Below are positions 42,647-50,826 of a DNA stretch of 52,088 bases, in pieces. The notes beneath the pieces were generated by a model. The model did no database searches. It saw only the letters and a program-made list of their open reading frames with translations, and was not told the DNA's origin. Position 1 is the stretch's first letter. Each line of letters starts with the position of its first letter. The stretch is taken from positions 1-52,088 of the forward strand of contig VRUL01000015.1 in the NCBI GenBank assembly GCA_019456145.1, written 5' to 3'. A program made the position numbers and the translations under genes. The DNA is from Planctomycetota bacterium. GTDB lineage: Bacteria > Planctomycetota > Phycisphaerae > Sedimentisphaerales > Anaerobacaceae.

Positions 42647-43825
42647 ATGATGTTATCGTTTGAGGAAGCTTTTGATATTGTTTTAAGCTCGGCCGGACAA
42701 CTCGGCGCCGAAAGCGTTAATATCAGCCGTGCTCTCAACCGGGTGTTGGCCGAGGACGTCGAATCTGACATGGACCTGCCCCCTTTTAACAAGTCGGCCA
42801 TGGACGGATTCGCCTGTCAAAGAGCTGATTTGGCCAACGAGCTTACGATAGTTGAAACAATCCCGGCAGGACAAGTACCGACAAAAACCGTCGGAAAAAA
42901 TCAGTGTGCAAAGATTATGACCGGCAGTATGGTTCCGGCTGGCGCTGACTGTGTAGTTATGAAGGAGTATATTGAAAGTCCAACGAAAAACACAGTTCGT
43001 TTTATCGGCGAAAAGACAGCCGACAATATTTGCCGAAAGGCAGAAGACATCAAAGTCGGCGACATCGTCCTGCGTAAGGGTACCCTGTTAAAGCCACAGC
43101 ATATTGCTGTTCTTGCCTCCGTAGGCAACACGCAGCCGTTAGTTGCAAAAAGGCCAAGGGTCGCGGTTATCGCAACCGGTACTGAACTGGTTGAGCCGGC
43201 ATCTAAGCCGGAACTGTCACAGATTAGGAACAGCAACAGCTTCCAGCTAACCGTGCAGATAGAAAGCGCCGGCGCAGTTGCTGAAAATTATGGTATTGCT
43301 GGAGATACAGACGAGGCCATTGACAGTTTGTTCAAAAAGGCCCTTGATCAAAACGACGTAGTTCTTATCTCCGGAGGTGTTTCCGTAGGTGATTTCGATT
43401 TTGTGCCCAGGATACTTAAGCAAAATAACATCGACTTGTTATTTGATAAAATCGCTATAAAACCCGGAAAGCCTACGGTTTTTGGCGTATCTGAAAAGGC
43501 ATATTGCTTCGGGCTCCCCGGCAATCCGGTTTCTACGTTTGTTCTGTTTGAGATTTTGGTCAAGCCTTTTCTATACAAGCTGATGGGACACGATTACAAA
43601 CCTCATAATATCCGCATGCCTCTTGGTGAGTCTGTCAAAAGAAAGAAAACAAAAAGACAAAGGTGGCTTCCGATGGCAATAACGCAGTCAGGAACAGTCA
43701 AGCCCGTTGAATACCACGGTTCGGCGCATATCAGCTCGCTGTGTGCCGCTGATGGGCTTACAAGGATTGATGTTGGCGTAGGTGAAATTGAAAAGGGAAC
43801 AATGATGGAGGTTCGGCTGATCTGA
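42647..43825 (+). CDS. moeA: Molybdopterin molybdotransferase
   Basis: A 392-residue MoeA, which inserts molybdate into adenylated molybdopterin. Visible markers: LAEDVESDMDLPPFNKSAMDGFA (N-terminal family signature, near 26-48), an ILPVxxGT-like cap (IMTGSMVPAGADCVVM), the MogA-like domain with VAVIATGTELVEP and ISGGVSVGDFDFV, and GLPGNPVSTFV near 286. Length is usual (about 400). ATG 42647 is preferred, with AGGA 7-8 bases upstream. It is part of a cofactor set with moaA and a MOSC gene directly downstream, next to the molybdoenzyme that needs the cofactor. Confidence 0.93.
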   Translation: MMLSFEEAFDIVLSSAGQLGAESVNISRALNRVLAEDVESDMDLPPFNKSAMDGFACQRADLANELTIVETIPAGQVPTKTVGKNQCAKIMTGSMVPAGADCVVMKEYIESPTKNTVRFIGEKTADNICRKAEDIKVGDIVLRKGTLLKPQHIAVLASVGNTQPLVAKRPRVAVIATGTELVEPASKPELSQIRNSNSFQLTVQIESAGAVAENYGIAGDTDEAIDSLFKKALDQNDVVLISGGVSVGDFDFVPRILKQNNIDLLFDKIAIKPGKPTVFGVSEKAYCFGLPGNPVSTFVLFEILVKPFLYKLMGHDYKPHNIRMPLGESVKRKKTKRQRWLPMAITQSGTVKPVEYHGSAHISSLCAADGLTRIDVGVGEIEKGTMMEVRLI

Positions 43826-43854
43826 ATAGAATCGGCTTTGGGCCCTTATAAAAA

Positions 43855-44808
43855 ATGAGTGTTGATTATCTGAGAATTTCTGTTACCGACAAGTGCAATC
43901 TGCGATGCGTTTACTGCAATCCTTTAGGCAGTTGCGGTTACGTAGAACATAGAGAAATTTTAAGTTTTGAGGAAATACACCGTATTGCCAGGCTTTCTGT
44001 TCGCTGTGGTATCCAAAGTGTTCGGCTCACCGGCGGTGAGCCGTTGGTCAGAAGAAATATTGTTCATCTCGTACAAAAGATTACAGCGACGCCGGGAATA
44101 AATGAGGTAACGCTTACGACTAATGGTGTTTTGCTCGAACCAATGGCCGCCGAGCTTAAAGCTGCGGGATTGAGCCGCATAAATGTCAGCGTTGATTCGG
44201 CCGAGCGGGAATGTTACCAACGTATTACAGGGTTCGATCTTTTGGAAAAGGTCACCAGGGGTATCTACCGGGCAATAGAGGTGGGGCTTACGCCCCTAAA
44301 AATTAACGCAGTTATTTTGAAGGGAATAAACGAATCCCAGGTTCCTGCGCTTGCGCGGATAAGTCTTTATCTGCCCGTGGCTGTCAGATTTATTGAATAT
44401 TGTCCTACCAGCAGGCATACAAGGCCGTCACATGACTTTATAGCCAACAGTCAGGTCCGCAAGATTATCGAAAGCCGGTTCGGGCCACTCTCAGCTATTC
44501 TGGGGATGGGCGCCAACGGGCCTGCTTTGTATTTCAAGGTCAGAAATTCGGCCGGGACCATAGGTTTTATAAGCGGAAGAACTTCGGTGTTTTGCAGGTC
44601 GTGCAATCGGCTTCGGTTGACCAGCGATGGGAAACTCAGGCCATGTCTGTATTCAGCTCATCAATATGACCTGAAAAAGCTCATTAGGAGCGGTGCCGGT
44701 GACAAGCAGATCATGGCTCTGCTGGAAAGAATAATCGAAGAAAAACACAGGTACACAAAATTCAATTCCTTCACAGAGGATTTCTCTATGCAAAAAATTG
44801 GGGGTTGA
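43855..44808 (+). CDS. moaA: GTP 3',8-cyclase (radical SAM), first step of molybdopterin synthesis
   Basis: A 317-residue MoaA. The radical SAM cluster motif CNLRCVYC lies near residues 14-21, the SAM-binding LTGGEPLVR near 59-67, and the C-terminal second cluster motif has CRSCNRLRLTSDGKLRPCLYS near 244-264. The usual C-terminal GG (IGG) is present. The protein converts GTP to a cyclic 8-carbon intermediate that MoaC then turns into cPMP; no moaC is visible in the window. It starts 29 bases after moeA. A clear ribosome site is missing, so translation may depend on moeA. Confidence 0.93.
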   Translation: MSVDYLRISVTDKCNLRCVYCNPLGSCGYVEHREILSFEEIHRIARLSVRCGIQSVRLTGGEPLVRRNIVHLVQKITATPGINEVTLTTNGVLLEPMAAELKAAGLSRINVSVDSAERECYQRITGFDLLEKVTRGIYRAIEVGLTPLKINAVILKGINESQVPALARISLYLPVAVRFIEYCPTSRHTRPSHDFIANSQVRKIIESRFGPLSAILGMGANGPALYFKVRNSAGTIGFISGRTSVFCRSCNRLRLTSDGKLRPCLYSAHQYDLKKLIRSGAGDKQIMALLERIIEEKHRYTKFNSFTEDFSMQKIGG

Positions 44809-44881
44809 AAGCTGTGGAAAATGGTGGTGATACAGCAAGTTTTAGCATCATATATGTTATGGTACGGCCTGCAAAGGCAAA

Positions 44882-45349
44882 TTGAAAGAAGTGGAAAAAG
44901 TGGTGGCTGTTAAAGGTACAATCAGGGCGATATCGATTTCAGAGAAGCGCGGCACGCAAAAAGTTAATGTGCCTGAAGCTGAATTGAAAGTTGACTTTGG
45001 CATTGTTGGAGATGCCCATGCAGCCGATTGGCACAGACAGATAAGTTTGCTGGCTGTTGAATCCATAGACAAGATGGTTACCATGGGTGCAAAGGTTGCC
45101 CCGGGCAATTTTGCCGAAAATATTACGACAGAGGGTATTGACCTGCTAAAGTTGTCTATCGGCAGTAAACTTAAACTTGGCAAAGCTGTCGAGCTGGAAG
45201 TTACGCAGTTTGGAAAACAGTGTCATAGCCGGTGTGAAATCTACGAGCAGGTGGGAGATTGCGTTATGCCGCGAGAAGGTATCTTTGCAAAAGTAACCAT
45301 GCCCGGTCGAATCAATGTTGGTGATGTTATAGAGGTCATCAATGATTAA
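44882..45349 (+). CDS. MOSC-domain protein
   Basis: A 155-residue MOSC-domain protein. The barrel starts with GTIRAISISEKRGTQK and contains GIVGDAHA (about 39-46), the NFAENITTEGIDLL motif, and the typical cysteine in FGKQCHSRCEIY near 113-120. MOSC domains carry sulfur for, or bind, the molybdenum cofactor, and some act as stand-alone partners of MogA-like proteins. TTG 44882 has AAAGG 4 bases upstream; GTG 44891 is an alternative start. Placement after moaA fits a cofactor role. Confidence 0.85.
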   Translation: MKEVEKVVAVKGTIRAISISEKRGTQKVNVPEAELKVDFGIVGDAHAADWHRQISLLAVESIDKMVTMGAKVAPGNFAENITTEGIDLLKLSIGSKLKLGKAVELEVTQFGKQCHSRCEIYEQVGDCVMPREGIFAKVTMPGRINVGDVIEVIND

Positions 45350-45905
45350 CTTTCCCTGGCAGCCGGAAACTGTTTGTTAATTTTGGAAATAACTTTGAAC
45401 ATCCTGTCATATGTTGTAAACGTGCTGCCTGGTGGCCGATACTGAGAAGAAGGGTAAAAAATACGGTTTTGTTTAAACTTTTTATGGCATTTTCAAAAAG
45501 CGGTTTCTTTGCTTTTGGTGGTGCGTACTCGTTTTTGCCTCTGATTGAATCAGCCTCAGGTCAGATAAAAATTCACAAAAAAGCCGGAAAGAGATGATTT
45601 TTCAATTCAGTTGAGGTCGTGCCCGGAATCACAAACGAAGTTCATCCAAGCGTAATTTCACTACCTTTTCCCCTACGATATGTGGATATTACTGCTGTCA
45701 GCATAATCTAAATGTCTAATTTTCCCGGCGTAATCTAAATGTAAAGATTAAAACCTAACTTACGATATTTGAAAGGATGGTATAGAAACGCGAAACAATG
45801 AAGCTTTTGGAAAGGAGATTTGAATGGAGTAACGAGTTCTGGAATATTTGGAGTGTCGTTAAGATGAAAAAAGCAACATTTTGAAGATTTGCAAAGGAGA
45901 TTTAA
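45350..45905. other. Regulatory region before the porin gene
   Basis: About 550 bases with no clear gene. The 12-base direct repeat TAATCTAAATGT occurs at 45705-45716 and 45731-45742 (26 bases apart), a possible operator. A 28-codon open frame at 45798-45884 begins ATGAAGCTTTTGGAA and ends shortly before the porin. Two near-identical ribosome-site blocks, TTTG-x-AAAGGAGATTT, lie at 45806 and 45888; the second serves the porin. The first would initiate only ATG-GAG-stop. No sigma-54 site was found here. Confidence 0.45.
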
Positions 45906-47216
45906 ATGAAGGAACAAAAGATTAATGTGCTGGGTAAACTATTGGTCGTTGCTGTGGTGTTTGGGATGTTAACTCCTCTAATTACCAACGCCCAGCGGAG
46001 CAACGAAGCGAGGATAGAAAAACTTGAATCGGAAATCAAAGCCATGAAAGCTGGACGTCCGCTCGCTGAGACGGGCTCTTCAGATTTCAGGGTATTCTGG
46101 AAAGAAGGCCTGCGTTTTGAAACTCCTGATAAGGACTTCCAGATTAAGTTTGGTGGCCGCATTATGAACGACTGGACTTTTGTAGGCGAGGATGACGACA
46201 TTAAAGCAGATGTAGGAGAGCAGAAGGACGGCACGGAATTCAGGCGAGCGCGATTTTACACCAGTGGTCTGATCAATGGTAACGTTGAATTCAAGTTACA
46301 GTTTGACTTTGCAGGACGTGACGCCGATTTGAAAGACGCTTATCTGGGATTGAAAGATTTTCCCTTTGGTCGTATCAGAGGCGGTCACTTTAAGGAGCCT
46401 TTTGGGCTTGAGGAACTGACAAGCAGCAAATACATTACGTTCATGGAAAGGTCCTTGGCTATGGAGGCATTTGCGCCAAGCCGCAACACTGGTTTGATGC
46501 TTTTTGATACTGCGTACGACGATCGCATGACATGGGCTGTCGGTATTTTCAGGGATACAGATGACGATGGTGACGTACGGGATGATGGTGGATATAACTT
46601 CACAGGTCGTCTGACAACACTTCCAGTATATGAGGTCGACGGAGCCTCCCTAATACATTTAGGTATTGGTTATAGCCATCGGAATCCTAATGGCGAATCA
46701 ACACGTTTCAGGTCTCGGCCTGAGGCACACCTGCTGGATAGATTTGTTGATACCACCGCTTTTGCAAGTGATAGGATTGATTTGTTAGGTCTTGAAGCCG
46801 CATGGGTTTCTGGTCCACTCTCTGTTCAGGGTGAGTACGTTTTTGCAAGTGTTGACCTGGCTGAGACCTCGTCCAGTAGTGCTGATTTTCATGGTTACTA
46901 TATTCAGACAAGTTATTTCCTGACCGGTGAACATCGAAAATATAAAACTTCTGCCGGATCTTTTAGTAGAGTCAAACCCAAGAAAAACTTTAGTTTTGGA
47001 GGTGGTGGTTTAGGTGCATGGGAAGTGGCGTTTCGTTACTCAGGGCTCGACCTTAGTGATAGTGGCATAGACGGAGGTGAACTAGACACTTTCACTGCGG
47101 GTTTAAATTGGCACTTGAACCCAAATACTCGAATAATGTGGAACTACATACATGCTGATAAAGATGATGTGGGAAATGCTGATATACTTATGACTCGCTT
47201 ACAGATCGATTTCTAA
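45906..47216 (+). CDS. OprP/OprO-type outer-membrane porin
   Basis: A 436-residue secreted porin. The signal peptide occupies about 1-30 (hydrophobic LLVVAVVFGMLTPLI). A short coiled coil follows (EARIEKLESEIKAMK), as in periplasm-facing trimerisation segments of this family. The barrel has the start FQIKFGGRIMNDWTFV and many alternating strands, with KLQFDFAGRD, LKDAYLGLKDFPFGRIRGGHFKEPFGLEELTSS and the end MTRLQIDF with terminal phenylalanine. These resemble the phosphate-selective porins O and P, but substrate choice cannot be read from sequence. AAAGGAG stands 7 bases before the ATG. It probably supplies anionic substrates to the periplasmic enzymes. A strong terminator follows. Confidence 0.85.
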   Translation: MKEQKINVLGKLLVVAVVFGMLTPLITNAQRSNEARIEKLESEIKAMKAGRPLAETGSSDFRVFWKEGLRFETPDKDFQIKFGGRIMNDWTFVGEDDDIKADVGEQKDGTEFRRARFYTSGLINGNVEFKLQFDFAGRDADLKDAYLGLKDFPFGRIRGGHFKEPFGLEELTSSKYITFMERSLAMEAFAPSRNTGLMLFDTAYDDRMTWAVGIFRDTDDDGDVRDDGGYNFTGRLTTLPVYEVDGASLIHLGIGYSHRNPNGESTRFRSRPEAHLLDRFVDTTAFASDRIDLLGLEAAWVSGPLSVQGEYVFASVDLAETSSSSADFHGYYIQTSYFLTGEHRKYKTSAGSFSRVKPKKNFSFGGGGLGAWEVAFRYSGLDLSDSGIDGGELDTFTAGLNWHLNPNTRIMWNYIHADKDDVGNADILMTRLQIDF

Positions 47217-47309
47217 GATATGCACCAGCATTATGTGTTTCCGGTGGAATTTAGAGTTCCATGGGTATAGCACGATGTAAGTGTAAACTAAACCAGGGGT
47301 AACAAGACC

Positions 47310-47342
47310 AAGCCCACGAATATAATTCGTGGGCTTGCTTTT
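47310..47342 (+). terminator. Rho-independent terminator of the porin gene
   Basis: AAGCCCACGAA (47310-47320) pairs perfectly with TTCGTGGGCTT (47326-47336): 11 bp around the 5-base loop TATAA. GCTTTTTG follows. It lies about 95 bases after the porin stop and would end that transcript efficiently. Confidence 0.85.
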
Positions 47343-47738
47343 TGCCCGGTTTTACTGAAGCTTGAGGACAGTAAGAGATTAGAATAAAATCCCGAAAATA
47401 TATTTTTATTCTTGAACATCCTAAACGGTAACTATTTTTTAAGACACTATTTATCCTGGATTTCCCATATTAAAGTGGCGCATCTAATATTGATTTGATA
47501 GCATAGGGCCTATGGAATGCATTTACTTGGTTGCAATTCGAGGAAGATTTTGGTATTATAGGGGGATTGAAAGGCTTGCTTGCGTAGCCAAACGCCTGAT
47601 ATGGGAAATATCAGGCATGATAACTGCCCGCCGAAGTAATTCGGCACGTATTGTTAGCAGATAACGAAATAGCAGCGGTATATAACACCCTTATCGCCGC
47701 TTAAAAGCGTCTTGTTTTTAAGGGAGCACTACGAAGCA
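47343..47738. other. AT-rich gap with two adjacent hairpins
   Basis: No gene is seen over about 400 bases. GCCTGATAT-GGGAA-ATATCAGGC (47594-47616) is a perfect 9-bp hairpin. GCCGAA-GTAA-TTCGGC (47630-47645) follows 13 bases later and is flanked by nearly complementary TGATAAC and GTTAGCA. Both lie roughly 95-145 bases before the membrane-protein gene and may be part of its leader or remnants of a small element. Confidence 0.4.
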
Positions 47739-48158
47739 ATGGAAAACGGTTTGTCAAAAGCTGATGTCAATAGAATTAGAAAATCAACTATTCTCACAGT
47801 GATAACTCATTTATTACTTCCTCTGACATTGTTTCCATTTGCTTTTGTTATGGTACCGCCATTTGCAGAAAAATCGAGAGAATTGGGTGTTGAAGTCTCT
47901 AAATTAACAGTACTTGTTTTTAATCTGTCATCTTTTATCTGCCGGTATTGGTATCTGTATATATTAATTCTGGGCTTTGCTGTAACCATTGATGCTGTGA
48001 TTTGTTTTTCACTATTTCGTTTCAAAAAAAAGATTGTTGCTCGTCTATGGTCTGGATTAGTAATTCTCATTGAAGCTGTTTTTGCAGGTTTATGTGTTTT
48101 AACACTACTTTTGTCTCTACGTCGTATGTCTAATGTCCCCTGGTTATGTCCTATTTAA
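47739..48158 (+). CDS. Small multi-helix membrane protein of unknown function
   Basis: A 139-residue protein, taking ATG 47739 as start. Three hydrophobic segments are visible, at about 18-38, 65-85 and 102-124. A charged N-terminus (SKADVNRIRKST) and a short basic loop (RFKKKIVARL) suggest the cytoplasmic sides. I do not recognise the family. The upstream GGGAG lies 13 bases from the ATG, a loose spacing, and TTG 47712 would give a longer form. The gene stands alone, close to mobile-element remains, and its AT-rich codon use differs from the redox operons. Confidence 0.6.
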   Translation: MENGLSKADVNRIRKSTILTVITHLLLPLTLFPFAFVMVPPFAEKSRELGVEVSKLTVLVFNLSSFICRYWYLYILILGFAVTIDAVICFSLFRFKKKIVARLWSGLVILIEAVFAGLCVLTLLLSLRRMSNVPWLCPI

Positions 48159-48306
48159 ATAAACTCAGCGACAGTGAGGGGACTGAGATGTTGTGCAAAC
48201 TGGACATTTCGCAATTGATAAACCTAAGATCATAGAGCATAACAAAATCTGATTATACCCCTACCCATTGTCAAGGCAAAATCTTGGGTTTTTTAAGGTG
48301 GACTCA

Positions 48307-48606
48307 TCACCATGTGTTAAAGCCGTTGGAACCGAGGGCGGCCGTGGCGGTAACCGGTTTGCCGAAACGAGGCCTGTCGCAAAGGCCTTGGTAGCCCTGT
48401 GTCTCGAAAATATCGAACCAATTGTGAATACTTTGTCGATTGCATCCGAGTATTTCCACAATTTGTGTAATCGTATAGCCCATAGCACTGAGCCGAATTG
48501 CCTGCGCCCGCTTGCGAGTTCGATTATTCGGACCACAACGGAACAACTTCTCAACCTCCTGACGATCTGTTTTGGTCAGGGTTTTAATAAATCTTTGTGG
48601 GCTCAT
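48307..48606 (-). pseudogene. IS630-family transposase fragment (N-terminal part only)
   Basis: The 99 codons encode the DNA-binding head of an IS630-type transposase: a helix-turn-helix with RKRAQAIRLSAMGYTITQIVEILGC and a following HNWFDIFETQGYQGLCDRPR. A ribosome site (GGGAG) precedes the ATG. The reading ends after residue 99, in a stretch that no longer resembles the family. The catalytic DDE domain of about 240 residues is absent downstream, so the copy is dead. A MITE-like element with IS630-type TA duplication lies 90 bases upstream. Confidence 0.75.
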
Positions 48607-48694
48607 GCCGATGTTCTCCCAATTTCGTTTATAGTTTCAGGTATTTCATCGACAAAACCACATCAATATCTAAAGACTTTTTATAGGTTGCTTA

Positions 48695-48869
48695 GAACCC
48701 ATCCCAAAACCTGTTTTGTAACGAGATCGAGCGAAAAGTTCGTGGTCAAGGCCGGAGGTTCAAATGGCTCGGAGGCGTGCTAAGGCACGTCGAAAACTTT
48801 TTTCGCCGATAACACAGAGCCATGGACTTTGCAGCCGATCGTAGTCGAAAGAGGTTTTGGGATGGGTTC
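48695..48869. mobile_element. 175-bp MITE-like element with TA target duplication
   Basis: GAACCCATCCCAAAACCT at 48695-48712 is matched by its exact reverse complement at 48852-48869. TA precedes the left end (48693-48694) and TA follows the right end (48870-48871), the target duplication of IS630/Tc1-mariner elements. The interior has no open gene. It should be movable only by a transposase in trans; the IS630 fragment next door suggests a source. The right end abuts the stop codon of the minus-strand gene at 48869. Confidence 0.8.
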
Positions 48870-50278
48870 TATTTACTTTTCTTCTGACTTCCACCCTTTG
48901 ATTTCTGTTCCGTCGGTGCAAGGAAGAAGTCATCGACTGCGGCGTTCATTAATCTGAAGCCGTCTTTGTACGGTGCGTGGATCATGAAGTTGACGTGAAC
49001 GCCCACGCGCTTCGTACCCGCAGGAGGATTCAGAATAAGTCGTGGGCAGAAGGGCTGTCCGCTGTTCTGATCGTAGCGCCCAACGCTGCCTGCACGGAAG
49101 GGCACCGGCCAATCAAGCCAGAAACTCTCGGCACCGATGCGACGGCCACTACCCATGTACTCCACCACGATCTCCACTTTCGAGCCGATGAGCCGAAGCT
49201 GCTGCTCGCCGCCGTTTGAAGTCGCCTGAATCCAGTTGAACATCAGCATCAACTCTGTACCGTCTGGATACGTGTAATCCACATACTGTCCGAACGTAAA
49301 CGCGTCCTTAATCCAGCCGCTAAGGTACGTCGCATAACCGTATGAACGTCGCCCCCCGTAAAACGGTCGATAGCTCCCGTGATCGAAGTTCCCGCCGAAA
49401 ACATCCCGAATGCCCAACGGCTTCAATCCGTTTCTCGCAAACGGCCACGCTGCCGGTCGCTCCCAGCCCTTGAACTCAGCCACTCGATCATCCAACTCGA
49501 AATCGCCGTTGATAAGCATGTTTGGCACGCCGATGATCGCAAAGTGTGCGTTATCCAGTGCAACCTCCGTATCGAAGCCGGATCGTTCCCCGGGCCTGCT
49601 GGCTTGTCCCCAGGTAGAAGCCCAGAGGCGCATACGAATCCCTTTTGCCCCGGCCGGAATCTTACCGTACCCGGCGATCTGAACAAACGTCCCGGGCTTG
49701 CCCCAGAAGTCTTTGCTCATATGATGATGCTCAAGCGCATTGGTCTCCTTCCATTTCGATGGATCGATACTGCCGTAGAAAAACACATCCCACCCCCCGG
49801 CTTCGTCCTCTCGATCGGCGCTGTTATCGTTATCCCGCCCACTGCCGCCGAGCCAGACCCAGGCCTCGTATAACTGTGCTCTCGAGGACGAAAGCTTCGG
49901 GAGGATAACATCCTGCTCAAGAATGATTCGACCCGTGTTCTGCTCCGGGCCCTCACCCTCATATCCGGTCGTCCCCGGCGTAAAACCAGGCACTCGCTCT
50001 CGTACCATTTGTTTCGGTGACTCCCACCCGTTCATATCGAGTTGGACCGAACCCCGCCCCATCGTTATTTCCACCCATTTCGCTTCAGGCTTCGGCCGGT
50101 AGAATCCTCGACTATCCAGCCGGTATGCTTCCAAGCCTGGGTCTTTCAACAGGTTAGGCCAACCTTCGGCTCGCTCCGGCATAATTATCCCGAACACCAG
50201 GCCCACCACTACAGCAAACAAGCACCACCGCCCCAGACCACCGCAACTTTTTTCTTCTTTCACCCTTGGGTTCTCCAA
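48869..50278 (-). CDS. Large secreted protein of unknown function
   Basis: A 469-residue protein with a signal peptide: charged start, then a hydrophobic core at about 20-36 (CLFAVVVGLVFGIIMP) and a likely cleavage near ERAEG. The mature part holds two segments with the look of carbohydrate-binding-type beta sandwiches: PNLLKDPGLEAY near 41, followed by the second block PNMLINGDFELDD near 250. Each leads into a stretch with conserved Trp and Gly. The tail is Lys/Ser-rich (about 455-469). I do not recognise a family. The stop codon is TAG, whose G comes from the adjacent MITE end. Confidence 0.72.
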   Translation of the reverse strand: MENPRVKEEKSCGGLGRWCLFAVVVGLVFGIIMPERAEGWPNLLKDPGLEAYRLDSRGFYRPKPEAKWVEITMGRGSVQLDMNGWESPKQMVRERVPGFTPGTTGYEGEGPEQNTGRIILEQDVILPKLSSSRAQLYEAWVWLGGSGRDNDNSADREDEAGGWDVFFYGSIDPSKWKETNALEHHHMSKDFWGKPGTFVQIAGYGKIPAGAKGIRMRLWASTWGQASRPGERSGFDTEVALDNAHFAIIGVPNMLINGDFELDDRVAEFKGWERPAAWPFARNGLKPLGIRDVFGGNFDHGSYRPFYGGRRSYGYATYLSGWIKDAFTFGQYVDYTYPDGTELMLMFNWIQATSNGGEQQLRLIGSKVEIVVEYMGSGRRIGAESFWLDWPVPFRAGSVGRYDQNSGQPFCPRLILNPPAGTKRVGVHVNFMIHAPYKDGFRLMNAAVDDFFLAPTEQKSKGGSQKKSK

Positions 50279-50826
50279 ACAGATGTGTCAAAACGGGCAC
50301 CAATGGTTTCTATAAACTCCATACTCTCAAAATACAGTTCATTTGTCAAGGTTTACCTGGGAAATGCAGGCTCTTAATCCTGTATTTGACGCAAAAATTC
50401 GGCTCTAAGTGCTTTATTAGCAAGCACTCACGGCGGACCTCCCCCTTTTCGGCCCGAAGGTCGTAAGTTCAAATCTTCTCTCTCCGTTGTTTTTCACCTC
50501 TTGTTGTACAAGCCGTTCAAACCCGGCTATTTTCCCCCTTTTTTCTCGCTTGATTGTGCCAACACTTTAGCTAATCCGAACCTCCCATAAAATACTGAAA
50601 AAAAGGGGAATTTTGGGGTAAAAATAGTGTTACCGGACATATGGTTGATGCCTTTAATATACGGAACAAGAGTATAATATACTGTAAGAGTATTAAAGGA
50701 TAAAATTAGGTTCGTTTAATAGCATTTTTTGAAAAGAGTTTCGGCCATGAAAATGACAAAAACAATAAAAAGAAGCTTTAGGCACGAAATCAATCAAAAA
50801 AACAAGCTATATAAAGGAGAAAAGCC
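50279..50826. other. Accessory intergenic region with tRNA-like fragment
   Basis: About 550 bases without a complete gene. A 29-base segment at 50458-50486 matches the 3' end of the tRNA-Pro at 26 positions. A TATAAT box at 50673-50678 inside GTATAATATAC may be the -10 of the next gene, but no proper -35 was found at the right distance. The remainder is AT-rich and shows nothing else. Confidence 0.4.
50458..50486 (+). repeat. tRNA-Pro 3'-end-like fragment (possible attachment-site remnant)
   Basis: It begins AGGTCG, has the core AAGTTCAAATCTT (13 identical bases) and ends CTCTCCG. Compared with 6707-6735 of the tRNA-Pro it differs at three of 29 positions. No acceptor 5' half, D-arm or anticodon arm surrounds it, so it is not a working tRNA. 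Orientation equals that of the tRNA, as expected for the far end of an element integrated at a tRNA 3' end. A plain tRNA relic is the alternative. Confidence 0.55.

Noticed and set aside
45484..45503. TGGCATTTTCAAAAAGC as sigma-54 site for the porin
   Set aside because: The GG to GC distance is 12 bases instead of 10.
47619..47658. attC-like recombination site (TGATAAC hairpin GTTAGCA)
   Set aside because: The outer boxes do not fit the GTTRRRY and RYYYAAC rules, and no integron integrase or cassette array is present.
48268..48783. 171-codon plus-strand frame across the IS630 remnant
   Set aside because: It is antisense to the recognisable transposase fragment and runs into the MITE.
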